Shown here piece after piece: positions 50,838-59,194 of a DNA stretch of 64,000 bases. Made by a program: the position numbers and the translations under genes. The notes under the pieces are model-generated. The model searched no databases and had not been told where the DNA came from. It saw only the letters and a list, made by a program, of their open reading frames with translations. Location of the stretch: contig PDTX01000004.1 of assembly GCA_002749065.1 (NCBI GenBank), positions 62,001 to 126,000 on the forward strand, in the 5' to 3' direction. The DNA is from Bacteroidia bacterium. GTDB taxonomy: Bacteria > Bacteroidota > Bacteroidia > Bacteroidales > CAJPTX01. Numbering within the stretch: the first letter of the stretch is position 1; every line of letters begins with the position of its first letter.

Positions 50838-52301
50838 ATGATGACAAGCGAGCAGTACGTAGAGAGCCTACGCAAGATGAACCTGAAGGTGTACCTATTC
50901 GGTAAGCTCATTGAGAACCCGGTGGACCACCCGATTATCCGCCCCTCGATGAACTCGGTAGCGATGACCTACAAGCTGGCTGAGATGCCGGAGTATCAGG
51001 ACCTGATGACGGCCGTGTCGAACCTGACGGGCAAGCGCATCAACCGTTTCTGCCACCTGCACCAGAGCACCGAGGACCTGGTGAACAAGGTGAAGATGCA
51101 GCGCCTGATGGGCCAGAAGACCGCGGCCTGCTTCCAGCGCTGCGTGGGCATGGACGCCTTCAACGCCATCTTCTCGACCACCTACGAGATCGACCAGAAG
51201 CATGGCACGGAGTACCACAAGCGCTTCGTGGAGTACCTGAAGATGGTGCAGGAGAACGACTGGACGGTGGACGGCGCGATGACCGACCCGAAGGGTGACC
51301 GTGGCCTCTCGCCCTCCAAGCAGGCCGACCCGGATATGTACGTTCACATCGTGGAGAAGAACGATAAGGGTATCGTGGTTCGTGGCGCGAAGGCCCACCA
51401 GACCGGCGCGGTGAACTCGCACGAGCACCTCATCATGCCGACCATCGCGATGAAGGAGGAGGACAAGGCCTACGCGGTTTCCTTCGCCATCCCGTCGGAT
51501 GCTGAGGGCATCTTCATGATCTACGGTCGTCAGTCGTGCGATGCTCGTAAGCTCGAGGAGTTCGAGGGCAACACGAAGGTTGACACGGGCAACGCCGTGT
51601 TCGGTGGCCATGAGGCGCTGGTGATCTTCGACGATGTATTTGTGCCGTGGGAGCGCGTGTTCCTCTGCGAGGAGTTCGAGTTCGCCGGGATGATGGTGGA
51701 GCGCTTCGCCGGCTACCACCGCCAGTCGTACGGCGGTTGCAAGGTGGGTGTGGGCGATGTGCTGATCGGTGCTGCCGCCCTGGCCGCTGACTACAACGGC
51801 GCGTCGAAGGCCAGCCACGTGAAGGATAAGCTCATCGAGATGACGCACCTGAACGAGACGCTGTACGCCTGCGGTATCGCCTGCTCCTCGGAGGGCGTGA
51901 AGATGCCGGCCGGCAACTACCAGATTGACCTGCTGCTGGCGAACGTCTGCAAGCAGAACGTGACGCGGATGCCGTACGAGATTGCCCGTCTGGCTGAGGA
52001 CATCGCGGGTGGTATCATGGTGACGATGCCCTCCGAGCAGGACTTCCGCAGCCCGGTGGTGGGTAAGTACGTGGAGAAGTACATCCGTGGCGTGGAGAGC
52101 GTTCCGACGCTCGACCGTATCAAGGTGCTGCGCCTGATTGAGAACATGACGCTGGGTACGGCGGCGGTGGGCTACCGCACGGAGTCGATGCACGGTGCTG
52201 GCTCGCCTCAAGCTCAGCGTATTATGATTTCCCGTCAGGGTAATATCCAGGGCAAGAAGGAGCTGGCCAAGGTGATCGCCCGCATCCGCGACGACAAGTA
52301 G
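50838..52301 (+). CDS. abfD: 4-hydroxybutyryl-CoA dehydratase / vinylacetyl-CoA isomerase
   Basis: 487 residues. FAD and [4Fe-4S] radical-type enzyme turning 4-hydroxybutyryl-CoA into crotonyl-CoA. The cluster ligands line up with the clostridial enzyme: Cys98 and Cys102 in TAACFQRCVGMDA, His294 and Cys301 in GYHRQSYGGCKVG, with the same spacings (4 and 7). The C-terminal acyl-CoA-dehydrogenase-like part includes MTLGTAAVGYRTESMHGAGSP. Oxygen sensitivity of such enzymes agrees with an anaerobe. It has its own promoter and is separated from the next three pathway genes by a hairpin. Confidence 0.96.
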   Translation: MMTSEQYVESLRKMNLKVYLFGKLIENPVDHPIIRPSMNSVAMTYKLAEMPEYQDLMTAVSNLTGKRINRFCHLHQSTEDLVNKVKMQRLMGQKTAACFQRCVGMDAFNAIFSTTYEIDQKHGTEYHKRFVEYLKMVQENDWTVDGAMTDPKGDRGLSPSKQADPDMYVHIVEKNDKGIVVRGAKAHQTGAVNSHEHLIMPTIAMKEEDKAYAVSFAIPSDAEGIFMIYGRQSCDARKLEEFEGNTKVDTGNAVFGGHEALVIFDDVFVPWERVFLCEEFEFAGMMVERFAGYHRQSYGGCKVGVGDVLIGAAALAADYNGASKASHVKDKLIEMTHLNETLYACGIACSSEGVKMPAGNYQIDLLLANVCKQNVTRMPYEIARLAEDIAGGIMVTMPSEQDFRSPVVGKYVEKYIRGVESVPTLDRIKVLRLIENMTLGTAAVGYRTESMHGAGSPQAQRIMISRQGNIQGKKELAKVIARIRDDK

Positions 52302-52357
52302 GCGAAAAAAAACACGCTTTTCCGTTTGTAAGACGTAGGAGCTAGCCGAAAATATAG

Positions 52358-52365
52358 TATATTTG
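52358..52365 (+). promoter_or_regulatory. -7 element abutting a terminator arm
   Basis: TATATTTG, 77 nt before the CoA-transferase ATG. Its last base is the first base of the 5' arm of the following hairpin, so transcription starting about 7 nt downstream would lack most of that arm. Confidence 0.6.
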
Positions 52366-52407
52366 CCGAGGCGTAGACATAAGGGAATGTTTGCGCCTCG
52401 GCTTTTA
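52365..52407 (+). terminator. Hairpin terminator after abfD
   Basis: Perfect 9-bp stem GCCGAGGCG (52365-52373) / CGCCTCGGC (52394-52402) with an inner ACAT...ATGT pairing in the loop, followed by TTTTA. Positioned to stop readthrough from abfD. Confidence 0.7.
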
Positions 52408-52442
52408 CTTAACTTCGCATTGTCAATATAAATCAGCAGAAT

Positions 52443-53732
52443 ATGTATAGCGGGCAGGATTACAAGAGCAAGTTGCGCACGGCCAGCGAGGCGGTGACGC
52501 ATATCAAGAGCGGCAATCGGGTGGTGCTGGGCCATGCGGCCGGGGTGCCGATAGATACCCTGGAGGCCCTGGTGGCGGCCAAGGAGAATTACCAGGACGT
52601 GGAGATCGTGTCGATGTTCACCCTCAACGATGGGCCGTACATGGCGCCGGGGATGGAGAAGCATTTCCGGCATAACGCGCTGTTCGTGGCGCCCAATGCC
52701 CGCAAGTGCATCGAGGAGAAGCGTGGCGACTTCACGACCTGCTTCTTCCACGAGGTGCCCCGCCTCTTCAGCGAGGGCCCCATGCCGGTGGATGTGGCGC
52801 TGGTGTCGGTGACGCGCCCCAACGCGGAGGGGTACTGCTCCTTCGGGGTGTCGTGCGACTACTCGAACCCGGCGTGCAAGGCGGCCAAGGTGGTCATCGC
52901 CGAGGCGAACGACCAGATGCCCTTCATCGCGGGGGGCGACAACCTCATCCACGTGTCGGAGATCGACCACATCGTGGAGACCTCCCACCCGCTCTTTGAG
53001 CTGCCCGCCCCCAAGATCGGGGAGCTGGAGACCAAGATCGGCCAGTACTGCGCGGAGCTGGTGAAGGATGGCGACACCCTCCAGCTGGGCATCGGCTCGA
53101 TACCCGACGCCGTGCTGCAGCAGCTGACCGACAAGAAGCACCTGGGCATCCACACCGAGATGTTCGCGGACGGGGTGGTGGACCTGGTGAATGCGGGGGT
53201 GATCGACGGCAGCCAGAAGACCCTCCACAAGGGCAAGATGGTGGCGACCTTCCTGATGGGGGGCAAGAAGCTCTACGATTTCGTGGACAACAACCCGGAC
53301 GTGCTCCTGTTCCCGTGTAGCTACGTGAACGACCCGCGGATCATCATGCAGAACAACAACATGGTGTCGATCAACTCCTGCCTGCAGATCGACCTGATGG
53401 GCCAGGTGTGCTCCGAGAGCATGGGCCTGCGCCAGTTCAGCGGCGTGGGGGGCCAGGTGGACTACGTGCGCGGGGCGCGCATGGGCGGTGGCCTCTCGGT
53501 GATGGCCATGCCCTCCACGGCGGCCAAGGGCAAGGTGTCGCGCATCACGCCCTTCCTGGACGAGGGGGCCGCGGTGACCACCTCGCGGAACGATGTGGAC
53601 TACGTGGTGACCGAGTATGGTATAGCCCACCTGTGGGGCAAGACGCTCAAGCAGCGTGCGCAGGAACTCATTAGCATAGCCCACCCGGACTTCCGCCCTG
53701 CCCTGCAGGAGGAGTTCAAGAAGCGCTTCTAG
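52443..53732 (+). CDS. abfT: 4-hydroxybutyrate (butyryl-CoA:acetate-type) CoA-transferase
   Basis: 429 residues, single-chain class I CoA-transferase of the Cat2/AbfT family. Motifs: SGNRVVLGHAAGVPIDTLEAL, the catalytic glutamate in LGIHTEMFADGVVDL, IGSIPDAVLQQLTD and FSGVGGQVDYVRGARMGGG. It activates 4-hydroxybutyrate using acetyl-CoA or, by inference, butyryl-CoA, which would release butyrate. It starts a three-gene run with 4hbD and sucD (gaps 33 and 43 nt). Confidence 0.92.
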   Translation: MYSGQDYKSKLRTASEAVTHIKSGNRVVLGHAAGVPIDTLEALVAAKENYQDVEIVSMFTLNDGPYMAPGMEKHFRHNALFVAPNARKCIEEKRGDFTTCFFHEVPRLFSEGPMPVDVALVSVTRPNAEGYCSFGVSCDYSNPACKAAKVVIAEANDQMPFIAGGDNLIHVSEIDHIVETSHPLFELPAPKIGELETKIGQYCAELVKDGDTLQLGIGSIPDAVLQQLTDKKHLGIHTEMFADGVVDLVNAGVIDGSQKTLHKGKMVATFLMGGKKLYDFVDNNPDVLLFPCSYVNDPRIIMQNNNMVSINSCLQIDLMGQVCSESMGLRQFSGVGGQVDYVRGARMGGGLSVMAMPSTAAKGKVSRITPFLDEGAAVTTSRNDVDYVVTEYGIAHLWGKTLKQRAQELISIAHPDFRPALQEEFKKRF

Positions 53733-53765
53733 TCGAGTAATAACAGCACAAAACACAATAGCATT

Positions 53766-54881
53766 ATGCAACTGATCAAATTGAAGCCAGCTATCCACAA
53801 GTTCGATAGCTTTGCAGAGTTCGCCGCTGAATTTCAGCTGGGCGAGAAGGATTTGGTGATCACCAACGAGTTTATCTACGAGCCGTACATGAAGTCGGCC
53901 AACACCAAGTGCCACTTCCTCTTCCAGGAGAAGTACGGCTCGGGCGAGCCGTCCGACAAGATGATGAACGCCATGCTGGCGGACGTGAAGAAGTTCCAGT
54001 ACGACCGCGTGATCGCCATCGGCGGCGGCACGGTGATTGACAGCGCGAAGCTCTTCTGCCTGGCCGGGGTGAACGACGTGGTGGATGCCTTCGAGCGGAC
54101 GATCCCCATCAAGAAGGAGAAGGGGCTGGTGATCATCCCGACGACCTGCGGCACGGGTAGCGAGGTGACCAATATCTCCATCGCGGAGCTGATCAGCAAG
54201 GGGACCAAGAAGGGTCTGGCCGATGATGAGCTGCTGGCCGACGCGGCGGTGCTGATCCCCGAGCTGCTGACGGGGCTGCCCTTCCGCTTCTACGCGGCCA
54301 GCTCGATCGACGCGCTGATCCACGCGACCGAGTCGCTGGTGGCCCCGCGGTCCAACCCCTACACGGAGGTGTACGCCAAGGCGGCCATCGAGATGATCAT
54401 CAAGGTGTTCAAGGAGGTGGCAGCGAAGGGCGAGGAGGAGCGCAAGAAGTACTTCCTGGAGATGAGTATGGCGTCGAACTTCGCCGGGATAGCCTTCGGG
54501 AACACCGGTGTGGGCGCGGTGCATGCCCTCTCGTACCCGATGGGTGGCACCTACCACGTGCCCCACGGGGAGAGCAACTTCCTGTTCTTCACCAAGGTAT
54601 TCGAGGTGTACCAGGCCAAGAAGCCCAAGGGCTCGATCGAGGAGGCCAACCGGATCATCGCCCGCGAGCTCGGTTGCGATGTGAAGGATGTGTACAAGGA
54701 GCTGGACAACCTGCTGGGCAAGCTCATGGAGAAGAAGCCGCTGCGCGAGTACGGCATGAAGGAGGCTGAGATTGAGGAGTTCGCCGACAAGGTGATCGAG
54801 ACGCAGCAGCGTCTGCTGGCCAACAACTACGTGGAGCTCTCGCGCGACGAGATCCGCGACATCTACAAGGCCCTTTACTAG
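53766..54881 (+). CDS. 4hbD: 4-hydroxybutyrate dehydrogenase (iron-type alcohol dehydrogenase)
   Basis: 371 residues of the iron-containing alcohol dehydrogenase family. NAD-binding GGGTVIDSAKLFCLAG, PTTCGTGSEVTNIS, and metal-ligand segments SSIDALIHATES and VHALSYPMGGTYHVPHGESN. Reduces succinate semialdehyde to 4-hydroxybutyrate. The assignment of substrate rests on location between the CoA-transferase and succinyl-CoA reductase genes and on similarity to the P. gingivalis gene; the family itself is broad. Confidence 0.92.
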   Translation: MQLIKLKPAIHKFDSFAEFAAEFQLGEKDLVITNEFIYEPYMKSANTKCHFLFQEKYGSGEPSDKMMNAMLADVKKFQYDRVIAIGGGTVIDSAKLFCLAGVNDVVDAFERTIPIKKEKGLVIIPTTCGTGSEVTNISIAELISKGTKKGLADDELLADAAVLIPELLTGLPFRFYAASSIDALIHATESLVAPRSNPYTEVYAKAAIEMIIKVFKEVAAKGEEERKKYFLEMSMASNFAGIAFGNTGVGAVHALSYPMGGTYHVPHGESNFLFFTKVFEVYQAKKPKGSIEEANRIIARELGCDVKDVYKELDNLLGKLMEKKPLREYGMKEAEIEEFADKVIETQQRLLANNYVELSRDEIRDIYKALY

Positions 54882-54924
54882 GAGTATCAGAGCGTAATAC
54901 GAACAACAAAAACAAGGAACAACG

Positions 54925-56283
54925 ATGAGTTTAGTTTCAGAAATGGTAGAAAAGGCCCGCGTGGCTCAGGCTATCTTCGAGAGGGATTTTGATCAGGCAC
55001 GCACCGATGAGGTGGTTCGCGCCATCGCCAAGGTGGTATTCGACAACGCCGAGATGCTGGCCAAGGAGGCGGTAGAGGAGACCCGCATGGGCGTGTACGA
55101 GGACAAGGTGGCCAAGAACCGTGGCAAGTCCAAGGGCATATGGTACGACCTGAAGGGCAAGAAGTCCATGGGCCTGGTGGAGGTTGACCCCGTGACCGAG
55201 CTGCAGACCTACTTCAAGCCGGTGGGCGTGGTGGCGGCCATCACCCCGACGACCAATCCGATCGTGACCCCGATGTCCAAGTGCATGTTCTCGCTCAAGT
55301 GCAAGAACGCCATCATCGTTGCGCCGCACCCCCGCTCGAAGGGTTGCTCTGGCCACACGATCGACCTGATCAACGCGGAGCTCAAGAAGCTGGGTTGCCC
55401 TGAGAACCTGGTGCAGATCATCCGCGAGCCCTCGATCGACGCTACCCAGGAGCTCATGAAGAGCTGCGACGTGGTGCTGGCTACCGGCGGTATGGGCATG
55501 GTGAAGGCCGCCTACTCCTCGGGTAAGCCCTCCTACGGCGTGGGTGCCGGCAACGTGCAGGTGATCATGGACCGCGACATCGACTTCGACAAGGCGGCCA
55601 AGACCATCATCACGGGCCGTATCTTCGACAACGGTATCATCTGCTCCGGCGAGCAGAGCTTCATCTACCCCAAGGAGAAGAAGAACGAGGTGTTCGAGGC
55701 GTTCAAGAAGAACGGCGCCTTCTTCATCGCGGATGCTGACCGCGACAAGGTGGTGAACGCCATCTTCGAGGATGGCCACATCGCCGGGGATGTGGTGGGC
55801 CAGAGCGTGCAGTTCATCGCCAAGAAGGCTGGCGTGAGCGTGCCGGCTGAGACCAAGGTGCTGGTGATCGAGGCCAAGGGCGTTGGCGCTGAGGACCTCG
55901 TGGCCAAGGAGAAGATGTGCCCCGTGCTGGCCGCCTTCGCTTACGACAAGTTCGAGGAGGCCATTGAGATTGCCAAGACCAACCTGGCCAACGAGGGTAA
56001 CGGCCACTCCGCCGGTATCCACTCCAACAACGAGGAGCATATCAAGATGGTGGGCGCCGCGCTGACGGTTTCCCGCGTGGTGCTCAACGCCCCCGTTTCG
56101 ACGACGGCCGGTGGCGCGATGGGTAGCGGCCTGGCAACGACCAACACGCTCGGTTGCGGTACCTGGGGTAACAACACCCTGTCGGAGAACCTGACGGCTA
56201 AGCACCTGGTGAACACCACCCGCGTTGCCCGCCTGAACGGCAAGACCCCCATCCCGACGGACGATGAGCTGTGGCAGCTCTAA
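54925..56283 (+). CDS. sucD: Succinyl-CoA reductase (CoA-acylating succinate semialdehyde dehydrogenase)
   Basis: 452 residues of the CoA-dependent aldehyde dehydrogenase family. Catalytic cysteine in FDNGIICSGEQSFIYP, with ITPTTNPIVTPMSKCMFSLKC, KGCSGHTIDLINAELKKLG and the nucleotide-binding ATGGMGMVKAAYSSGKPS. Makes succinate semialdehyde from succinyl-CoA, the entry to the 4-hydroxybutyrate route. Last gene of the run, followed by a strong terminator. Confidence 0.93.
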   Translation: MSLVSEMVEKARVAQAIFERDFDQARTDEVVRAIAKVVFDNAEMLAKEAVEETRMGVYEDKVAKNRGKSKGIWYDLKGKKSMGLVEVDPVTELQTYFKPVGVVAAITPTTNPIVTPMSKCMFSLKCKNAIIVAPHPRSKGCSGHTIDLINAELKKLGCPENLVQIIREPSIDATQELMKSCDVVLATGGMGMVKAAYSSGKPSYGVGAGNVQVIMDRDIDFDKAAKTIITGRIFDNGIICSGEQSFIYPKEKKNEVFEAFKKNGAFFIADADRDKVVNAIFEDGHIAGDVVGQSVQFIAKKAGVSVPAETKVLVIEAKGVGAEDLVAKEKMCPVLAAFAYDKFEEAIEIAKTNLANEGNGHSAGIHSNNEEHIKMVGAALTVSRVVLNAPVSTTAGGAMGSGLATTNTLGCGTWGNNTLSENLTAKHLVNTTRVARLNGKTPIPTDDELWQL

Positions 56284-56304
56284 TCCGCTAGGATAGAAAG
56301 AGTA

Positions 56305-56333
56305 GGGCCGCCCGGAAGGGCGGCCCTTTTTTT
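56305..56333 (+). terminator. Strong terminator after sucD
   Basis: GGGCCGCCC-GGAA-GGGCGGCCC, a perfect 9-bp stem with a tetraloop, followed by seven T. Confidence 0.95.
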
Positions 56334-56407
56334 GTGCCATTCTTTGCCATTCTTGCGATGCTCGGGGGGGCTGCGGCGAATGTGTACAGGCGCGGGGGCA
56401 GAGGGGG

Positions 56408-59137
56408 CTAGAGCCTCTGGAGGTTCTCGACGTAGGAGCGGGACTTGTCGTACTTGAGGTCGCGGAGGATGGAGGACTTGACGTTGATGCGGAAGGTGAA
56501 GGAGCGGAGGATGCCGAAGGGTACGACGTTGAGCGACATTTCCCAGCAGTGGAGGTCGCGGTGTATGTTGAGGGTGGTGGTGGAGAGGCGGCGGGCGTTG
56601 ATGTCGTAGTTGGTGCTGAAGCCGAAGCGCCAGCTCTCGCCGATGGAGAAGCCGGCGTGGAGCGATGCGGTCTGGATGGTGCGGATGCGCTGGCCGTTCT
56701 TGGAGTAGCTGTAGTTGTAGTTGATGGCCACGTCCCATGGGGCCTTGAATGCCTCGTAGCTGAGCTCCATGTAGTCGGTGGCGAGGGCCTCCTGGAAGGG
56801 CTTGCTGCCGGGGAGGTAGCCCTGGGGTATGGTTTTGATGCTGCTCTTCTGGCCGCCGATGACTTGCTGTATGGACATGCCCGCGCTCAGGGATAGCTGC
56901 TTGAAGCGGAGCGGGTTGCCGGTTTGGTCGTAGTAGAACCGCTCGATGGCCTGCCCGTTGGGTAGGCAGTCGTAGGGGGAGAATGCGGAGCTGGCGTTGA
57001 GCGACACGACGTTGAGCAGGTTGGTGCTCGCGCTGATGCGGAGGTCGGCCCAGCGGAGGGAGTCGGCCAGGAAGTTGTAGGCGGTGGAGAGGCTGAGGCT
57101 GCGCAGCAGGGGTACCTTCTTGGTGCTCCGGGTGGTGTCCTTGCCCTTGCGCACCTTCATCTCGAGGCTGTTGTTGAGGGCCAGGTTGAGCGTGCCCGAC
57201 TCGCCCTTGGGGGGCCCGCCGTAGAGGGTGCCCTCGAAGATGGAGTAGTCGCGGGTGTCGCCCTTCTCGTTGGTCTGCACGCGGCGGTAGGCCCCGTAGA
57301 AGGCGCGGGAGAAGTCGGGGTGGTAGGAGAAGCCGACGGTGGGGCGCAGGACGTGGCGCACGGCCCGCAGCCAGCCCTTCTCGCTGAAGGCGTACATGCC
57401 GTAGATGGTGGTGCTGGTGGAGATGCCGGTGTTGAACTGCCAGGCGCGCTCGAAGCCCCGGACGGTGTCGCGGATGGCCTTCTTCTGGTCGGGGTCGTAG
57501 TGGTAGCGGGTGGTCTTGTAGTACCAGTTCTCGCGGTAGCTCACGGTGGGGCTGATGGTGAGGTACTTGAGCGTTTTGAATGCGGCCGAGACGGAGGCGT
57601 TGTGGGCGATGCCGTTCTGCATCTGGCGGTACATGGGGTCGGTGAAGAGCTTGTCCTCGCGGATGTGGACCTTGTTCTGGAGGTTGAGGCCGTAGGCGAA
57701 GCCGATTTTCTCGTACCAGCGGGGCTTGCCGACCTGGATGCTCCGCTTGAAGGGGTATATGCGGGCGACGTTGACGTTGAGTTGGGGGAAGCGGATGTCG
57801 ACTATGCTGTCGCGGGTGTTCTGCGAGTGGTTGAAGGAGGTGGTGAGGCTGATGGGGGTGCCCGGGAAGCGCCGACTGTAGGATACGGAGCTGAGTATCT
57901 GGTTGTTGAGGAACTCCTCCGTGGTCTTGGAGTTGTAGCGGTTGAAGGCCGAGGAGCCCAGGGTGACGTTGGCCTGGAAGGTGGAGTAGGGGTGGGTGGT
58001 GCGGTCCTGGATGTGCTGCCAGGTGAGGCGGTAGTTCTCCTGCTGCGACTCCTGGGGCGTGCCGCGCTGGCCCAGGCTCACGGCCGAGTAGGTGGCTGTC
58101 ACCGAGCCGGTGAAGCGGTAGCGGAGGGCGTAGCGCCATTTGGCCGAGGCGTCCCACGAGCCCTTGGTGTAGACGGACCCTAGGAAGGTGAGGTCCATGT
58201 AGTCGTTGAGGCCGAGGTAGAAGCCCCCGTTGCGGACGAAGAAGCCCCGCTTGTTCTCCTCGCCGTACTCCGGGAGGATGATCCCGGTGGAGCGGGTCTT
58301 GTTGTTGGGGAAGAAGCCGAAGGGGATCAGCAGGGGGGTGGGCACATCGGCGATGACCAGGTAGGCGATGTCGGTGAATATCTTGTCGTTGGGCACGACC
58401 TTGGCCCGGGTCAGGTGGATGTAGTAGTGCGGGTGGGGGTGCTCGCAGGTGGTGAATTTCCCCCCCTTGACGTAGATGACATCGTTGGGCATGCGCTTGA
58501 TGACCTCCCCGTGGAGGTAGCCCTCTGAGGCCTTGGTCATCACCCCGCTGATGCGGGCCTTCTGGGTGCGGAAGTTGTAGGTGATGCTGGTCATGGTGTA
58601 CTCGTCGCCGCCGTCGTGGAATACGGGCTTCCCGGTGACCTTGCCGGCGGTGTCGCTGCGCCCGGCCGCGAAGAGCTGCCGCTGGTTGATGTCCAGGTCC
58701 ATGTAGCCCGACTCGAAGCGCTGGTTCTTCTGCTGCAGCGAGGCCCCCCCGTAGAGCTCTATGCGCTTGTCCTTGACGTAGTAGCAGATGGAGTCGGCGG
58801 CCTTGGCGTCGATGGGCGCATCCAGGCCGTTCTTCGGCCGGGGCTTGGCCGGGGGCACTCTGGCGCTGTCGCTGGCGGGGCGTGGCGGGCTACTGAGGGT
58901 GTCGGCCGGGGGGGCATCGCCACTCTGGGCCCGCGGGGCGGGGGCCACCTGGGCGGGCGGGTGGATGTGCTCACGCCCGGGCGCGGGGCCATGCTCATGT
59001 GCATGCTCATGGTCGTGCTCATGCTCGTGCGCGGATGCCACCCCGAGCCCCAGGCCCACGAGGATGGCGAGCAGTAGGATGGTGTGCCTTGCCGTGCCGG
59101 AGAAATGCGTATTGAAGAAAAATACTACCTTTGCCAC
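56408..59137 (-). CDS. lptD: LPS assembly protein LptD with histidine-rich N-terminus
   Basis: 909 residues, GTG start (the first possible start after an in-frame stop). Signal peptide to about residue 36 (LLLAILVGLGLGVASA). The mature N-terminus begins with a comb of seven alternating histidines, HEHEHDHEHAHEH (residues 37-49), then a Pro/Ala-rich linker to about residue 110. Next comes an OstA-like jellyroll domain (ADSICYYVKDKRIELYGGAS, GVMTKASEGYLHGEVIKR) and a large beta-barrel domain. LptD inserts LPS in the outer membrane; the barrel should be folded by BamA and SurA, also encoded here. The His comb is not a feature I know in LptD. Convergent with sucD. Confidence 0.9.
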   Translation of the reverse strand: MAKVVFFFNTHFSGTARHTILLLAILVGLGLGVASAHEHEHDHEHAHEHGPAPGREHIHPPAQVAPAPRAQSGDAPPADTLSSPPRPASDSARVPPAKPRPKNGLDAPIDAKAADSICYYVKDKRIELYGGASLQQKNQRFESGYMDLDINQRQLFAAGRSDTAGKVTGKPVFHDGGDEYTMTSITYNFRTQKARISGVMTKASEGYLHGEVIKRMPNDVIYVKGGKFTTCEHPHPHYYIHLTRAKVVPNDKIFTDIAYLVIADVPTPLLIPFGFFPNNKTRSTGIILPEYGEENKRGFFVRNGGFYLGLNDYMDLTFLGSVYTKGSWDASAKWRYALRYRFTGSVTATYSAVSLGQRGTPQESQQENYRLTWQHIQDRTTHPYSTFQANVTLGSSAFNRYNSKTTEEFLNNQILSSVSYSRRFPGTPISLTTSFNHSQNTRDSIVDIRFPQLNVNVARIYPFKRSIQVGKPRWYEKIGFAYGLNLQNKVHIREDKLFTDPMYRQMQNGIAHNASVSAAFKTLKYLTISPTVSYRENWYYKTTRYHYDPDQKKAIRDTVRGFERAWQFNTGISTSTTIYGMYAFSEKGWLRAVRHVLRPTVGFSYHPDFSRAFYGAYRRVQTNEKGDTRDYSIFEGTLYGGPPKGESGTLNLALNNSLEMKVRKGKDTTRSTKKVPLLRSLSLSTAYNFLADSLRWADLRISASTNLLNVVSLNASSAFSPYDCLPNGQAIERFYYDQTGNPLRFKQLSLSAGMSIQQVIGGQKSSIKTIPQGYLPGSKPFQEALATDYMELSYEAFKAPWDVAINYNYSYSKNGQRIRTIQTASLHAGFSIGESWRFGFSTNYDINARRLSTTTLNIHRDLHCWEMSLNVVPFGILRSFTFRINVKSSILRDLKYDKSRSYVENLQRL
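59126..59133 (+). promoter_or_regulatory. -7 element for the amidase gene
   Basis: TACCTTTG on the plus strand, overlapping codons 2-4 of lptD on the other strand; 61 nt before the amidase ATG. Confidence 0.6.
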
Positions 59138-59165
59138 TGGCGTTAAGCGGTTCGATTAGCGAGTG

Positions 59166-59173
59166 CAAAGCTA
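59166..59173 (-). promoter_or_regulatory. -7 element for lptD
   Basis: The minus strand reads TAGCTTTG, 28 nt before the lptD GTG. It faces the amidase promoter, so the two transcripts would overlap at their 5' ends by roughly 20 nt. Confidence 0.55.
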
Positions 59174-59194
59174 TAAATAAAACGCAAAGCGTTG

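Noticed and set aside
50895..54566. A 1223-codon open frame on the minus strand running opposite abfD, the CoA-transferase and 4hbD
   Set aside because: Antisense to three genes with clear family motifs; its protein is rich in His, Val, Leu, Arg and has no recognisable domain. Long antisense frames are expected with this GC-rich, strongly biased codon use.
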